Origin: Gillisella taibaishanensis
GTDB lineage: Bacteria; Pseudomonadota; Alphaproteobacteria; Rhizobiales; Rhizobiaceae
Length of the DNA: 64,000 nucleotides
Direction of reading: 5' to 3'
NCBI RefSeq assembly: GCF_001938985.1
Contig: NZ_MKIN01000018.1
Span: 1-64,000, forward strand
The translations under genes and the position numbers were made by a program. The notes beneath the pieces are model-generated. The model saw nothing but the letters and a program-made list of their open reading frames with translations, made no database searches and was not told where the DNA came from. Positions 8,222 through 18,331 of the stretch are shown here, piece after piece. How positions within the stretch are numbered: the first letter of the stretch is position 1; the number at the start of each line of letters is the position of its first letter.

Positions 8222-10120
8222 ATGACCATTAAGCAGCTTCCGGAAACCTTGATCAATCAGATCGCCGCCGGCGAAGTGATCGAACGGCCGGCCAGCGCCG
8301 CCAAGGAGTTGATCGAAAACGCCATCGATGCCGGAGCAACCCGCATCGAGATCGCCACGGCAGGCGGCGGCAAGGCGTTGCTGCGCATCACCGACAATGG
8401 CTGCGGCATGAGCGATCAGGACCTGGCGCTTGCCGTGCGCCGTCACTGCACATCCAAGCTGAGTGCGGCGCTGGACTCCAATCCGCTGATGGATATCAAA
8501 AGCCTCGGCTTTCGCGGTGAGGCGCTGCCCTCGATCGGCTCGGTGGCGCGGCTTTCCATCACCAGCCGCAGGGCTGACAGCGCCAGCGCCTACCAGATCG
8601 CGATCGAAGGCGGCAAGGTCGGCGAGGTACGGCCGGCACCCGGCAATCCCGGCACGGTCGTCGAGGTGCGCGATCTGTTCTTTGCAACGCCGGCCCGGCT
8701 GAAATTTCTGAAGACCGAGCGTGCAGAGGCTGCCGCGATCACCGAAATGGTCAAGCGGCTGGCGATTGCGTTTCCGCAGATCCGTTTCGTGCTGTCAGGT
8801 TCCGACCGCTCGACGCTGGAATTGCCCTCGACCGGTGATGACCATCTCGCCCGCATCGCCCAGGTGCTCGGCGCTGAATTTCGAGACAATGCCATTGCGC
8901 TCGATGCGGAACGTGAGGATGTGCATCTCGGCGGCTTTGCCGGTATTCCCACCTTCAATCGCGGCAATTCCGCTCATCAATACGCCTTCGTCAACGGTCG
9001 GCCGGTGCAGGACAAGCTGATCCTTTCGGCCATCCGTGGCGCTTACGCCGAAACCGTACCGCATGGCCGTTACCCGGTGGCGGTGCTGTCGCTGACGGTG
9101 GATCCGGCACTTGTAGACGTCAATGTCCACCCTGCCAAATCGGATGTGCGCTTTCGCGATCCGGGTCTGGTGCGCGGCTTGATTGTCGGTGCTGTCAGGC
9201 AGGCGCTTGCCCGCGAAGGTGACCGGGCATCCACGGCGGGCGCTGGCGCCATGCTGCGCGCCTTCCGGCCGGGCTTTGGTGGTGGTGGCTTTGCCGATGG
9301 CTTCAGCGAACGAGGCGGATCATCCGGCGCCAGCCATCCAGCGCCGCCCTATGGCGCAAGACCCTATGGTGCAAGACCGGGCCCATCGGCAGACTGGAGC
9401 TTCGACAGATCGCCAAACCGGCCGCTTGAGGGCGGTCAGGCCCGGTTCGATACCCTGGCCATGCCTGCGGCCCGCGCCGATGGGCATGCCACTGTGTCGG
9501 AGATTGCGGAGCCCGTGGCCGTACCAACGGAAAGTGGTGCCTTCCGGCTCGGTGCTGCCCGCGCGCAGGTGCATGCCAATTACATCGTCGCCCAGACCGG
9601 CGATGGGCTTGTGATCGTCGACCAGCACGCCGCCCATGAACGGTTGGTGTTCGAGGACATGCGCAAGGCGCTGACCGGTCGGCGGTTGCCGAGCCAGGGC
9701 CTGCTCATTCCTGAAATCATCAGCCTGCCGGAAGAAGATTGCGACCGGCTGATGGAGCATGCCGAAGCCTTGGACCGGCTGGGGCTGGCCATCGAGCGTT
9801 TCGGTCCGGGGGCCGTTGCCGTGCGCGAAACGCCGGCCATGCTTGGTGAAGTCGATGTGTCGGGCCTCGTCAGACAATTGGCCGACGAGATCGCGGAGTG
9901 GCAGACCGCCGACAGCCTGTTTGCCCGGCTGGAACATGTGGCTGCCACCATGGCCTGCCACGGCTCTGTTCGCTCCGGTCGGCTGCTGCGCGTCGAGGAA
10001 ATGAATGCGCTGCTGCGCAAAATGGAGGATACCCCGGGGTCCGGCCAGTGCAATCACGGCCGGCCTACCTATATTGAGTTGAAACTATCGGATATAGAGC
10101 GGTTGTTCGGCCGTAGTTGA
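8222..10120 (+). CDS. mutL: DNA mismatch repair protein MutL
   Basis: The N-terminal GHKL ATPase starts with [20 protein letters not shown] and continues with the ATP-lid motifs DNGCGM and TSKL and with [10 protein letters not shown]. The C-terminal dimerisation domain carries [12 protein letters not shown] near residue 467, which fits the metal-binding endonuclease motif DQHA(X)2E(X)4E, so this MutL probably nicks DNA as in bacteria lacking Mut[10 protein letters not shown] and CNHGRP near the end fit the same domain. A Gly/Pro-rich linker lies at ~345-425. The ATG at 8222 is preferred over a GTG two codons upstream. Length is 632 residues. No mutS is nearby. Confidence 0.97.
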   Translation: MTIKQLPETLINQIAAGEVIERPASAAKELIENAIDAGATRIEIATAGGGKALLRITDNGCGMSDQDLALAVRRHCTSKLSAALDSNPLMDIKSLGFRGEALPSIGSVARLSITSRRADSASAYQIAIEGGKVGEVRPAPGNPGTVVEVRDLFFATPARLKFLKTERAEAAAITEMVKRLAIAFPQIRFVLSGSDRSTLELPSTGDDHLARIAQVLGAEFRDNAIALDAEREDVHLGGFAGIPTFNRGNSAHQYAFVNGRPVQDKLILSAIRGAYAETVPHGRYPVAVLSLTVDPALVDVNVHPAKSDVRFRDPGLVRGLIVGAVRQALAREGDRASTAGAGAMLRAFRPGFGGGGFADGFSERGGSSGASHPAPPYGARPYGARPGPSADWSFDRSPNRPLEGGQARFDTLAMPAARADGHATVSEIAEPVAVPTESGAFRLGAARAQVHANYIVAQTGDGLVIVDQHAAHERLVFEDMRKALTGRRLPSQGLLIPEIISLPEEDCDRLMEHAEALDRLGLAIERFGPGAVAVRETPAMLGEVDVSGLVRQLADEIAEWQTADSLFARLEHVAATMACHGSVRSGRLLRVEEMNALLRKMEDTPGSGQCNHGRPTYIELKLSDIERLFGRS

Positions 10121-10152
10121 TGCTTGATCGAGTGACAGCCGTGCGTTTTATA

Positions 10153-10228
10153 GACGCTGCTGTCGCACTTAAAATCTGCTGCATAATTTACCCGTAAATC
10201 GATTCCGATTTAAGGATTTATGCGGTAG
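10153..10228. repeat. Dispersed palindromic element, copy 2
   Basis: This is a direct-orientation relative of the element at 7703-7774, placed 33 bp after mutL and 70 bp before the DUF2093 start. The arms TGCATAA/TTATGC and TAAATC/GATTTA are retained, with changes mostly between the arms. Confidence 0.8.
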
Positions 10229-10297
10229 GCTTTAGGGGCATTGATAGGCAGCGGTATGTTTCGCAGCAAGACCAAGAAAAGAGTTAGGATCACGTCC

Positions 10298-10528
10298 ATG
10301 AACAGGTTCGAAAGCCGTGGGAATCGCGAGGCCACGGTCAAATATCTGGATGCGGATTTTCAGATCACCTTCCCGGGATCCTATGTCGTCTGCGCCATCA
10401 CCGGCCGACCGATCACCATCGACGAGCTGAAATACTGGAGCGTCGACCGCCAGGAGGCCTATGTCGATGCCGCAGCCTCTCTGGAGGCAGAAAAGCGCGC
10501 CGGCAATCTGCCCAACCAGAAGCGTTAA
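10298..10528 (+). CDS. DUF2093 family small protein
   Basis: This 76-residue protein (MNRFESRGNREATVKYLDAD at the start, then ITGRPITIDELKYWSVDRQE) matches the alphaproteobacterial DUF2093 family as I remember it. Function is unknown. The ATG at 10298 has AGGA about 8 bases upstream and is preferred over an upstream in-frame ATG at 10241. It ends 6 bp from the convergent lpxK stop. No signal peptide or membrane segment is seen. Confidence 0.85.
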   Translation: MNRFESRGNREATVKYLDADFQITFPGSYVVCAITGRPITIDELKYWSVDRQEAYVDAAASLEAEKRAGNLPNQKR

Positions 10529-10534
10529 AGCAGG

Positions 10535-11572
10535 CTATCTCGTTTTTGCAAACCGGTCCTGTGCCTGCCGGATTAGCCATTGTCCGGCCGCGGGGTCGTT
10601 GAATCGCATCGCCACGTCGATAACGCTCGACTGCGCAAGCAGGGTCTGAGCCGCAGGCAGTGGGTTGCCGCGCAGCCGCGCCCGGTCCTTGGCGGTGGTG
10701 ACCAGCCGCAAATTCCGGGCTTGCGCGGTGGCGATGAGATCGTCGATCTCCTGGCGCGACAGCGCCTGATGATCGCCAAATCCTCTGGCGATAGCGATTT
10801 CAGCACCGACCTCGCGCACCGTGCGGAAGAATTTTTCCGGATCGGCAATGCCGGCATAGGCAAGCACGGCACGGCCCTTGAGGCTACCATCCGGCACATC
10901 GGCTGAGGGCAGGGGGCTTAGGCGTGCATTCAGCACCGGCTTGCCCATCCGCGCCGCCTGGCGCACCAGCGGCGTCGCACCATCGCCATCGCCGACCAAC
11001 AGAATGACGTCGAGCGCCTGCACCTGGAGCTTCAGTGGCGCCCGCAGCGGCCCTGCCGGGAATGTCATGCCATTGCCGGCGCCTTTGTAGCTGTCGGTGA
11101 CAACAACGGCGCAATCCACGCGGATCTGGGCACTTTGAAATCCGTCATCCATAATGATCAGATTGACGCCCTGGCGCTCCAGTTCGCGCGCGCCCTCGGC
11201 GCGGCGTCTGGCAACGACAGTGATGGCCTGTTCAGCCAGCAGCAGCGGTTCGTCACCGACATCATCAGCGCCATGCTTTGAGGGATCGACCCTTGTCGCC
11301 TTGCGGATCTTGCCGCCATAGCCACGACTGAGAAAGCCGGGGATCAGACCCATGGCCTTGGCGGCCTCGGCCAATGCCAGCGCCGTCGGCGTCTTGCCGG
11401 CGCCGCCAAGCGTGACATTGCCGACGCAGATGACAGGTATTGTAGGGCGATAGGCGCCGGTGCCGCGCATGCGCCGGCCGGCAATGCTGCCATAGAGGCA
11501 GGACAGCGGCCACAAGGCCCAGGCTTTGAAACCCGGCTTTTCCCACCAGAAAGCAGGCGCCTGCAACTTCAC
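10535..11572 (-). CDS. lpxK: Tetraacyldisaccharide 4'-kinase LpxK
   Basis: LpxK phosphorylates the 4' position of the lipid A disaccharide at the inner membrane. The N-terminus carries a membrane-associating helix (AWALWPLSCLYGSI, residues 17-30). The P-loop is VGNVTLGGAGKTPT, with Lys60. The 345-residue length is near the family norm. Translation starts at GTG (11570-11572), which overlaps the TGA of the HAD gene upstream, so it is probably translationally coupled. It is the last gene of the pmbA-waaA-HAD-lpxK unit. Confidence 0.96.
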   Translation of the reverse strand: MKLQAPAFWWEKPGFKAWALWPLSCLYGSIAGRRMRGTGAYRPTIPVICVGNVTLGGAGKTPTALALAEAAKAMGLIPGFLSRGYGGKIRKATRVDPSKHGADDVGDEPLLLAEQAITVVARRRAEGARELERQGVNLIIMDDGFQSAQIRVDCAVVVTDSYKGAGNGMTFPAGPLRAPLKLQVQALDVILLVGDGDGATPLVRQAARMGKPVLNARLSPLPSADVPDGSLKGRAVLAYAGIADPEKFFRTVREVGAEIAIARGFGDHQALSRQEIDDLIATAQARNLRLVTTAKDRARLRGNPLPAAQTLLAQSSVIDVAMRFNDPAAGQWLIRQAQDRFAKTR

Positions 11573-12285
11573 GCCAGAATCCGTTCCAGTTCGGTGATAT
11601 CGTTGAGGCAGTAATCACTGCCGGCTTCCAGCGTCAGCCGTGATCCGGTGCCGGTCAGCACCGCCACGGCAAGCCCGGCGCCTGCATTGCGGCCCATCAT
11701 CAGGTCGTGATTGTTGTCGCCAACCACCGCCACTTCATGCGGCGCAAGCCCGGTCGCGTCGCAAAAGCCGTGCACCATGCCGGGTTCCGGCTTGCAGCCG
11801 AAGCCTGTGTCATAGCCGGCGACGTAATCCACATGACCTTCAAGCCCGAAGCGGGAAACGATGGCCCGAATCGACCGCTCGTTGTCGGAGGAGGCGATGC
11901 CGAGCTTCAGGCCGCACGCCTTCAGCCGGGTAAACAGCGCCAAGAGATCGGTAACCGGCACGGAGAGAGCAGCGGCATTGGCAAAGATCGTGTCCAGTTC
12001 CACCGTCAGATGCTCGACAGGGAAGGGCGAGCCGGCCTGCGCCAGACCCTCGGCAATCTCGCGGGCATTGCCGGCGGCTAGAAGACTGTCAGGCACCACA
12101 TAGCCGCTTTCCGGGTCCATGCCGCAGGCGGACAGCAATTGCTCGGCAAGCACGGCATCGCCATCGGCTGCCATCAGTGCCAATTGCCGGTTTACCGGCG
12201 CCCAGCTGGCATCATAGTCCAGCAGCGTGCCGTCCTTATCGAACAAAATACCCTTTATTTGTCCTGGCATGATCACATCCGTCAT
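11569..12285 (-). CDS. HAD-superfamily hydrolase, phosphoglycolate-phosphatase-like
   Basis: HAD motif I is FDKDGTLLDYDASW near residue 15, motif II is GIASSDN, and motif IV is VVGDNNHDLMMG with conserved acidic residues. The cap domain lies between motifs I and II. The substrate is unknown; the position between waaA and lpxK hints at an envelope-related or phosphosugar role, but this is inference only. The ATG at 12285 overlaps the waaA stop (ATGA), which fixes the start; the frame is open further upstream only because it runs inside waaA. 238 residues. Confidence 0.9.
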   Translation of the reverse strand: MTDVIMPGQIKGILFDKDGTLLDYDASWAPVNRQLALMAADGDAVLAEQLLSACGMDPESGYVVPDSLLAAGNAREIAEGLAQAGSPFPVEHLTVELDTIFANAAALSVPVTDLLALFTRLKACGLKLGIASSDNERSIRAIVSRFGLEGHVDYVAGYDTGFGCKPEPGMVHGFCDATGLAPHEVAVVGDNNHDLMMGRNAGAGLAVAVLTGTGSRLTLEAGSDYCLNDITELERILA

Positions 12286-13601
12286 TCGCCGGCCGCTTTC
12301 TTCGGTTCGAGACGTGCCTTGACGGTCAGCGGATTGATATAGGGCTCCATCGCTTTGATGGTGGAGGTCAGTGCACCGCGCATATCCTGTACCGCCTCCA
12401 TGCCGGAATCGGCCATCTTGTGGCGTACGACGTGATTGTTCATCAGGAAATGCACGGCCTTTGCCAACGTTTCGGCATCGCGCACTACCCTCGCTGCGCC
12501 GTGGCGCACCAGTTTCTGGTAGCTTTCGCGGAAATTTTCCACATGCGGGCCGCTGAGAACGGCGCAACCCAGCACCGCCGGCTCCAGTGGATTGCTGCCT
12601 CCGCCATCCTTGATGAGCGAGCGGCCGGCAAAGGCTATGTCGGTCAGCCGCAGATAGAGCCCCATCTCACCGATGGAATCGCCGAGAAACACATCAGTTT
12701 CAGGCGTGATCCGGTCGTCCCGGCTGCGGCGGGCGACGACAAGGCCCTGCTCGATCAGCATCGCCTCGATCGCATCGGCGCGGTCTGGATGGCGCGGCAC
12801 GACGACGGTCAGCTGGCCCATATGGGCCTTCAGAGCCCGATGCACCATGGCGGCGATCTTCTCTTCGCCCTCGGCGGTGGAGATTGCCGCCCAGGCCTTG
12901 CGATGGCCGATCTGCCGCTCATAGCTGGCCAGCAGAGCGCTGTCGCAGGCCGGCGCATCAGTGTCGACCTTGATATTGCCGGACATGCTGACAGGCCAGG
13001 CGCCGAGATCGCGAAACCGCTCGGCATCGAGATCCGATTGCGCCACCACCATCGCCAGCTTTGAAAACAGCGAGGCGGCAACCGTCGGATGGCGCTGCCA
13101 GCGGGCAAAGGAGCGGTCGGACAGCCGGGCATTGACCAGGATTTGCGGGATCTGCCGGTCGTGCAATTCCTGCAGCGTCGTCGGCCAAATCTCCGATTCC
13201 ACCCCGATCATCAGGTCAGGATGCCAGTAATCGAGAAAACGACGCACGCCAGGCAGCGCGTCAACAGGCACATATTGATGGATGACGCCGTCCTGCAGCC
13301 GGTCGCCGGCAATCTGGGCGGAGGTCGTGGTGCCCGTGGTCAGCAGCACGTTGATGTCGCAGCGGCGCAATTCGCGCATAAGCGCCGTCACCGCCATCAT
13401 CTCGCCGACGCTGGCGGCATGGACCCAGACGAGCGGTCCGCGCGGGCGGTCGGCGCTGGCATAGCCGACCCGCTCAAGCTTGCGCGTGCGATCTTCCTTG
13501 CCCTTGGCGGCGCGGATGGACAAAAACAGCCCTGCACAGGGAAAGGCTGCGACCCCTGCCCAGCGATAGGCGGTCAGTGCGATGCGTGCCAGTGCGCTCA
13601 T
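12282..13601 (-). CDS. waaA: 3-deoxy-D-manno-octulosonic acid (Kdo) transferase WaaA
   Basis: WaaA adds Kdo from CMP-Kdo to lipid IVA on the cytoplasmic face of the inner membrane. A hydrophobic N-terminal segment (YRWAGVAAFPCAGLFLSI, ~12-29) serves as the anchor. The catalytic-Glu motif HAASVGE holds Glu67. Other GT30 landmarks are LLTTGTTTSAQ, VESEIWP and FAGRSLIKDGGGSNPLEPA. The 439-residue length is normal. It is followed with overlap by the HAD gene and lpxK, so lipid A and inner-core steps are co-expressed. Confidence 0.97.
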   Translation of the reverse strand: MSALARIALTAYRWAGVAAFPCAGLFLSIRAAKGKEDRTRKLERVGYASADRPRGPLVWVHAASVGEMMAVTALMRELRRCDINVLLTTGTTTSAQIAGDRLQDGVIHQYVPVDALPGVRRFLDYWHPDLMIGVESEIWPTTLQELHDRQIPQILVNARLSDRSFARWQRHPTVAASLFSKLAMVVAQSDLDAERFRDLGAWPVSMSGNIKVDTDAPACDSALLASYERQIGHRKAWAAISTAEGEEKIAAMVHRALKAHMGQLTVVVPRHPDRADAIEAMLIEQGLVVARRSRDDRITPETDVFLGDSIGEMGLYLRLTDIAFAGRSLIKDGGGSNPLEPAVLGCAVLSGPHVENFRESYQKLVRHGAARVVRDAETLAKAVHFLMNNHVVRHKMADSGMEAVQDMRGALTSTIKAMEPYINPLTVKARLEPKKAAGE

Positions 13602-13726
13602 CCATCTCCAACCTTGAAATACGCTGCCGGCACCTTGCCATCTGGCTTGGGCCGTTCATTCAGCGTGCTTATGCGCATACCATCATGGTGCGGGGCCAGC
13701 ACCGACGGCACCACACCATATTACGC

Positions 13727-13963
13727 TTATTGCTCGCCGGGCGTCAGCAACCGATGCATATGCACAATAAAATAACGCATATGGGCATTGTCGACCGTCT
13801 GCTGTGCCTTGCTTTTCCAAGCCGTCAGCGCGCTTGCATAGTCCGGGAAGATCCCGACAATGTCCAATTCTTGCAAATTGCGGAATTGAACATCGGTAAG
13901 GCTGCTGAGTTCGCCGCCGAATACCAGATGCAGAAGCTGTTTCTTGTCGCTTGTCTCGGTCAT
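13727..13963 (-). CDS. DUF4170 family small protein
   Basis: This 78-residue soluble protein contains LHLVFGGEL, FRNLQELDIVGIFPDY, WKSKAQQTVDNAHMRYFIVH. The sequence and its position directly before waaA match the rhizobial DUF4170 family as I recall it. Function is unknown. It has no signal peptide. It sits 125 bp before waaA and 121 bp after the CysQ-like gene, all on the same strand. Confidence 0.85.
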   Translation of the reverse strand: MTETSDKKQLLHLVFGGELSSLTDVQFRNLQELDIVGIFPDYASALTAWKSKAQQTVDNAHMRYFIVHMHRLLTPGEQ

Positions 13964-14084
13964 CTTGTCTTTCCCATCCTGTTCCTCCCGCCTAAGTCAT
14001 CTGCTTGATTTTCACAGCAAGGTCAACCGGTCTGGCCGATCCGGTCCTGCTTTGGCGGCAGCCGGGAATTGGGCTTGGTACATT

Positions 14085-14903
14085 CTAGCGCGCCGTGTCC
14101 GGCCCGGTCGAAAAGGTAGCCAAAAGTTCCGGCAGCACGGCGTTCGATCCGGCCAGCAGATGGCCGTGGCGCACCTGCGGACGATTATACATCAGCGGCC
14201 GCCCGTGGATGTCGGTGAGCGCCCCGCCGGCGCGCTCCAGGATCAGGTCGGCAGCGGCAAGATCCCAGTCGTGGGAATTCTTCATGACCAGCGTCGCATC
14301 GATCCGTCCATCGGCCACCAGCGCCAGCCGATAAGCGAGCGAAGGAATATGCGCCACCCGCTCCAGCCGGTCGCGGATGCCGTCGCGGAAGGCTTTCAGC
14401 AATTCGGCTGGCGTTGCCACCCGCAGGCTTTCATGGGGCAGGCGGTCCGCGACAGCGATCGGCGCGCCGTTCAAAAGTGCGGCGCCACCCGCCGTAGCCA
14501 GGAAGGTCTCGCCCAGCGCCGGCGCTTCCAGGACGGCTGCGACGGGCCGGCCCTTGTGCACGACGGCGACGGATACGCACCAGGTCTTCTCACCGGCCAG
14601 GAAGGCGCGGGTGCCGTCTATCGGGTCGATCACGAAGACATTGTCGCGGGACAGCCTGCTTTCATCGTCATCGGTCTCTTCCGACAACCAGCCGTAGTCG
14701 GGGCGGGCGCTGCGCAGGAGCTTTTCCAACAGGCTGTTTGCCGCATAATCGGCGGCGCTGACCGGCGAACGGCCCTCGTTCTTCCACCAGACATCCGGAT
14801 CGGCACCGAAGAAGCCGAGCGCAATCTGACCGGCCAGCCGTGCGGCCTCGGCGATGAGGTCGAGATCGGCCTTGATATCCGGCATGTCGCTTGCGCTGCT
14901 CAC
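14085..14903 (-). CDS. Inositol-monophosphatase family protein (CysQ-like 3'(2'),5'-bisphosphate nucleotidase)
   Basis: The metal-binding signature of this family is complete: WLSEETDDD (residues ~93-101), DPIDGTRAF (~113-121) and the C-terminal WDLAAADLI. The enzyme is Mg2+-dependent and Li+-sensitive by family; substrates range from 3'-phosphoadenosine 5'-phosphate to inositol phosphates and cannot be settled from sequence. 272 residues is typical. It lies 37 bp after pmbA and is probably co-transcribed with it. A second Met at residue 7 is an alternative start. Confidence 0.9.
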   Translation of the reverse strand: MSSASDMPDIKADLDLIAEAARLAGQIALGFFGADPDVWWKNEGRSPVSAADYAANSLLEKLLRSARPDYGWLSEETDDDESRLSRDNVFVIDPIDGTRAFLAGEKTWCVSVAVVHKGRPVAAVLEAPALGETFLATAGGAALLNGAPIAVADRLPHESLRVATPAELLKAFRDGIRDRLERVAHIPSLAYRLALVADGRIDATLVMKNSHDWDLAAADLILERAGGALTDIHGRPLMYNRPQVRHGHLLAGSNAVLPELLATFSTGPDTAR

Positions 14904-14940
14904 CCTTTATGGTCCCTGGTTCGGTTCACTTGCTTGCATT

Positions 14941-16287
14941 TCATTTGCCGGCAATCGTCATGCCTTCGATGGCAAGCGTCGGCGCGGCCACGCCAAATTT
15001 GCGGTCGATGTCGCTGGCTGGCGTCATTGCCATGAACATGTCTTTCAGGTTCGAGGCGATCGTCACTTCTGAAACCGGATAGGTCAACTCACCGTTTTCG
15101 ATCCAGAAGCCGGACGCGCCACGGCTGTAATCCCCGGTAATCATGTCAACCCCATGGCCGATCATGTCGGTGATGTAAAAACCGGTGCCGATACTGGCGA
15201 TCAGATCCTTCGGCGCTATCGTGCCCGGCTCCAGCGCCAGGTTGGACGAGGAGGGCGAGACGGAGGTGCCGCCGCGCGCGCCACGGCCATTGGTTTTCAG
15301 GCCCAACTCTCGAGCCGCCGATGTCGACAGGAACCAGTGGCGCAGCACGCCGTCCTCGATCATCACAAGCGGCTGGCCCGTCACGCCTTCACCGTCGAAG
15401 GGACGGGACGACGAGCCGCGCACTACGGTCGGGTTGTCGGTGATGTTGAGGCCTGATTTCAGCACCTGCTGGTCCATCCTGTCGCGCAAGAAGGAGGTCT
15501 TGCGGCCGACCGCTGCACCATTGATGGCACCAGCGATATGGCCGACGAAGCCGCGGGCCACGCGTGGATCGAAGACCACGGTGACATTCTTGGCCGTTTC
15601 GGCTTTGCGGGGACTGATCTTGCGCACCGTGCGCTCACCCGCGCGCCGGCCGATCTCTTCCGGGCTATCCAGGTCGGCAAAATAGAGATGGCTGTCGAAA
15701 TCGTGATCGCGCTCCATGCCGGTGCCTTCGCCGGCGATGAGCCCGACCGAGCGCGAAAAGCGCGAGCCCTGGTAGCTGCCGGAAAAGCCATGCGATGTCA
15801 CGAGCACCAGCCCGCCCATGCCGGCAGAGGCGCTGGCGCCGAGCGAATTGCTCACGCCCTTGACCGCAAGCCCTGCCTCTTCCATGGCCAGCGCCGTCTC
15901 GCGCAGCGTCTCCGTGGACACTTCGCTTGCGTCATAAAGCTCGAGATCCGGATAGGAGCGGGCAAGATCGGCCTCGTCGGCTAAGCCTGTAAAGGGATCT
16001 TCCGGCGAGACTTTCGCCATGGCCACGGCCCGTTCGGCCAAGGCCTTCAAGTCGAAGCCGGGATTGGCCGAGACCGAGGCGACCCGCTTGCCGATGAAAA
16101 CCCGCAGCGAAAAATCGTCGCTTTCGGAGGCTTCCGTATCCTCGACCTTGCCGAGACGGACGCTGACAGCGCGGGCACGCGAACGCACCACGACGGCATC
16201 CGCCTGATCGGCACCAGCCTTTTTGGCCAGTTCGACCAGCTGGTGGGCACGCGACAGCAGATGTTCGGAAGAATTTTCAGATGACAT
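14941..16287 (-). CDS. pmbA: Metalloprotease-family protein PmbA (TldE)
   Basis: PmbA works with TldD to trim peptides; TldD carries the zinc site and PmbA the substrate-binding partner fold. Family landmarks here are a HLLSRAHQLVELAKKAGAD start, FIGKRVASVSAN, GEGTGMERDHDF, VTVVFDPRVARGFVGHI and the C-terminal GDYSRGASGFWIENGELTYP. No HExxxH motif is present, as expected for PmbA. 448 residues is the usual length. It is the first gene of the minus-strand cluster that ends with lpxK. tldD is not in this window. Confidence 0.95.
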   Translation of the reverse strand: MSSENSSEHLLSRAHQLVELAKKAGADQADAVVVRSRARAVSVRLGKVEDTEASESDDFSLRVFIGKRVASVSANPGFDLKALAERAVAMAKVSPEDPFTGLADEADLARSYPDLELYDASEVSTETLRETALAMEEAGLAVKGVSNSLGASASAGMGGLVLVTSHGFSGSYQGSRFSRSVGLIAGEGTGMERDHDFDSHLYFADLDSPEEIGRRAGERTVRKISPRKAETAKNVTVVFDPRVARGFVGHIAGAINGAAVGRKTSFLRDRMDQQVLKSGLNITDNPTVVRGSSSRPFDGEGVTGQPLVMIEDGVLRHWFLSTSAARELGLKTNGRGARGGTSVSPSSSNLALEPGTIAPKDLIASIGTGFYITDMIGHGVDMITGDYSRGASGFWIENGELTYPVSEVTIASNLKDMFMAMTPASDIDRKFGVAAPTLAIEGMTIAGK

Positions 16288-16504
16288 GGCTTGGCCTTTC
16301 TCGTCACCTCCATTTATTGTGCATTACGTCAGGCATCAAGGGCGCAGCGGTCGATCTGTGCAAGACCCCGACAATCGGCTGTGTTTGAATGATTGTCGTT
16401 CGGACATAAACAGGGCGAACATAGAGACGGCCACCAAGGTCGTGGAATGAAATGAGCTTGACGCTGATATCTGCGATCAAAGCTCTGCAAAGGAAAGACC
16501 CCGC

Positions 16505-18316
16505 ATGAGCACCGCACCAACCCTGCTGTTTACCGAGGCCCTGGTTCTTCTGGGCGGTGCTGTCGTTGCCGCCCCGATTTTCCGAAAGCTGAGCCTTGGC
16601 ACGGTGCTGGGTTATCTGGCCGCCGGCGCTGTGATCGGACCGCTTGCCCATATCATAACGGGTGCGGAGGAAATCCTTTCGGTTGCCGAACTTGGCATCG
16701 TCTTCCTGCTGTTCGTCATCGGGCTGGAACTGAAACCTTCGACGCTGTGGAAGATGCGTGCCGATATCTTTGGCCTCGGCACGGCCCAGGTCCTCGTCGG
16801 CGGCGCCTTGCTGACCGGGGCAGCGCTTGCTTTCAACCTGATGGACTGGCGCGCCGCCGTGGTGGCCGGCTTCGGCCTGTCGCTATCGTCAACCGCCTTT
16901 GCCCTGCAGATCCTCAATGACCGCAGTGACATGAACAGCCGTTACGGCCAACGCACCTTCTCGGTGCTGCTGTTCCAGGATCTCGCTATCGTGCCGCTGC
17001 TGGCGCTGATTTCCATTCTGGGTGCCCAGGCAGCCCCGGCGCCCGGCTCCCTGTGGATCGATATCGGCGTGGCTGTCGCCGCGACGCTGGCGATGATTTT
17101 TGCCGGCCGCTATGTGCTGAACCCGCTGTTCCAGATCATGGCCCGCACCGGCGCCCGCGAAGTGATGATTGCCGCCGCGCTGTTCATCGTGCTCGGGTCG
17201 GCCATGTTGATGCAGGCTGTTGGCCTCTCCATGGCCATGGGCGCCTTCCTCGCTGGCGTCATGCTGGCCGAATCGTCGTATCGCCATGAACTGGAAGCGG
17301 ATATCGAACCGTTCCGCGGCATTCTCCAGGCGCTGTTTTTCATGGCCGTCGGCCTGTCGGTGCAGTTCGACGTAATTCTTGACAATCTCTGGCTGCTGGC
17401 TGCCGCAGTTCCGTTGATCATGCTGATCAAGGCAGGCAGCATCTACGGGCTTTGCCGGCTGGCGGGGTCCGACCATGACGATGCGATCCGCATTGCCGCG
17501 ATCCTGCCGCAGGGGGGCGAATTCGGCTTTGTGCTGTTTACCACGGCGGTTTCTGCCGGACTGTTTTCCAGCGCCACGGCATCGCTGATGATTTCGATCG
17601 TGACGCTGACCATGGCGCTGACGCCCGTCGTTGCCGCACTATCGTCACGGCTGCTGACGCGCCGCGACCAGCATGAAGAACTCGACGAGGATTTCGACGG
17701 AGCCGGTTCCGATGTGCTGATGATCGGCTTTTCCCGTTTCGGCCAGATCGCCGCCCAGGTTCTGCTGGCCAGCGGCCGCGACGTGACGATCATCGACGAT
17801 TCCGCTGACCGTATCCGCCAGGCAGCCTCCTTCGGTTTCCGTATCTATTTCGGGGACGGCACAAGGTTGGATATGTTGCGCGCCGCCGGCATCGAAAAAG
17901 CCAAGGTCGTGGCGATCTGTACGCAAAAACGCGAGGTCACCGACCGGATCGTCGATCTCGTGGCGGCCGAGTTCCCGCAGGCGCGGCTGTTCGTGCGCTC
18001 CTATGACCGCATCCACAGCCTGTCGCTTCGGGCTCGCAATGTCGAATACGAATTGCGCGAAACGGTGGAGTCAGGCCTGACCTTCGGGCGCAAGACCATC
18101 GAGGCGCTTGGCGTTGCCGAGGATATGGCCGCCGATATCGAAGCCGACATCCGCCGCCGTGACGAGGAGCGACTGCGCATCCAGGCGGTCGAAGGTATCA
18201 GGGCCGGGTCGCATATGCTCTATAACCGGCCTGTTCAGCCGGAGCCGCTGGTCAAGCCCAAGCGCGGCCACGATGCGGAGCGGGATGAGGTGAAGGAGCG
18301 GGACGACGCGGCTTAG
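16505..18316 (+). CDS. CPA2 family monovalent cation:proton antiporter (KefB/KefC-like) with TrkA-N domain
   Basis: About 12 hydrophobic segments cover residues 5-385, typical of a Na+/H+-exchanger-type transporter. Then a cytosolic Rossmann (RCK/TrkA-N) domain begins at DVLMIGFSRFGQIAAQVL (~400) and includes FGDGTRLDMLRAAGIEKA. The usual GxGxxG there reads GFSRFG, so nucleotide binding may differ. The likely role is K+/H+ exchange at the inner membrane, gated by a nucleotide; glutathione control as in KefC is not shown by sequence. The ATG follows GGAAAG. It is divergent from pmbA across 217 bp. Confidence 0.92.
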   Translation: MSTAPTLLFTEALVLLGGAVVAAPIFRKLSLGTVLGYLAAGAVIGPLAHIITGAEEILSVAELGIVFLLFVIGLELKPSTLWKMRADIFGLGTAQVLVGGALLTGAALAFNLMDWRAAVVAGFGLSLSSTAFALQILNDRSDMNSRYGQRTFSVLLFQDLAIVPLLALISILGAQAAPAPGSLWIDIGVAVAATLAMIFAGRYVLNPLFQIMARTGAREVMIAAALFIVLGSAMLMQAVGLSMAMGAFLAGVMLAESSYRHELEADIEPFRGILQALFFMAVGLSVQFDVILDNLWLLAAAVPLIMLIKAGSIYGLCRLAGSDHDDAIRIAAILPQGGEFGFVLFTTAVSAGLFSSATASLMISIVTLTMALTPVVAALSSRLLTRRDQHEELDEDFDGAGSDVLMIGFSRFGQIAAQVLLASGRDVTIIDDSADRIRQAASFGFRIYFGDGTRLDMLRAAGIEKAKVVAICTQKREVTDRIVDLVAAEFPQARLFVRSYDRIHSLSLRARNVEYELRETVESGLTFGRKTIEALGVAEDMAADIEADIRRRDEERLRIQAVEGIRAGSHMLYNRPVQPEPLVKPKRGHDAERDEVKERDDAA

Positions 18317-18331
18317 GGCGGCGATTTCTAT

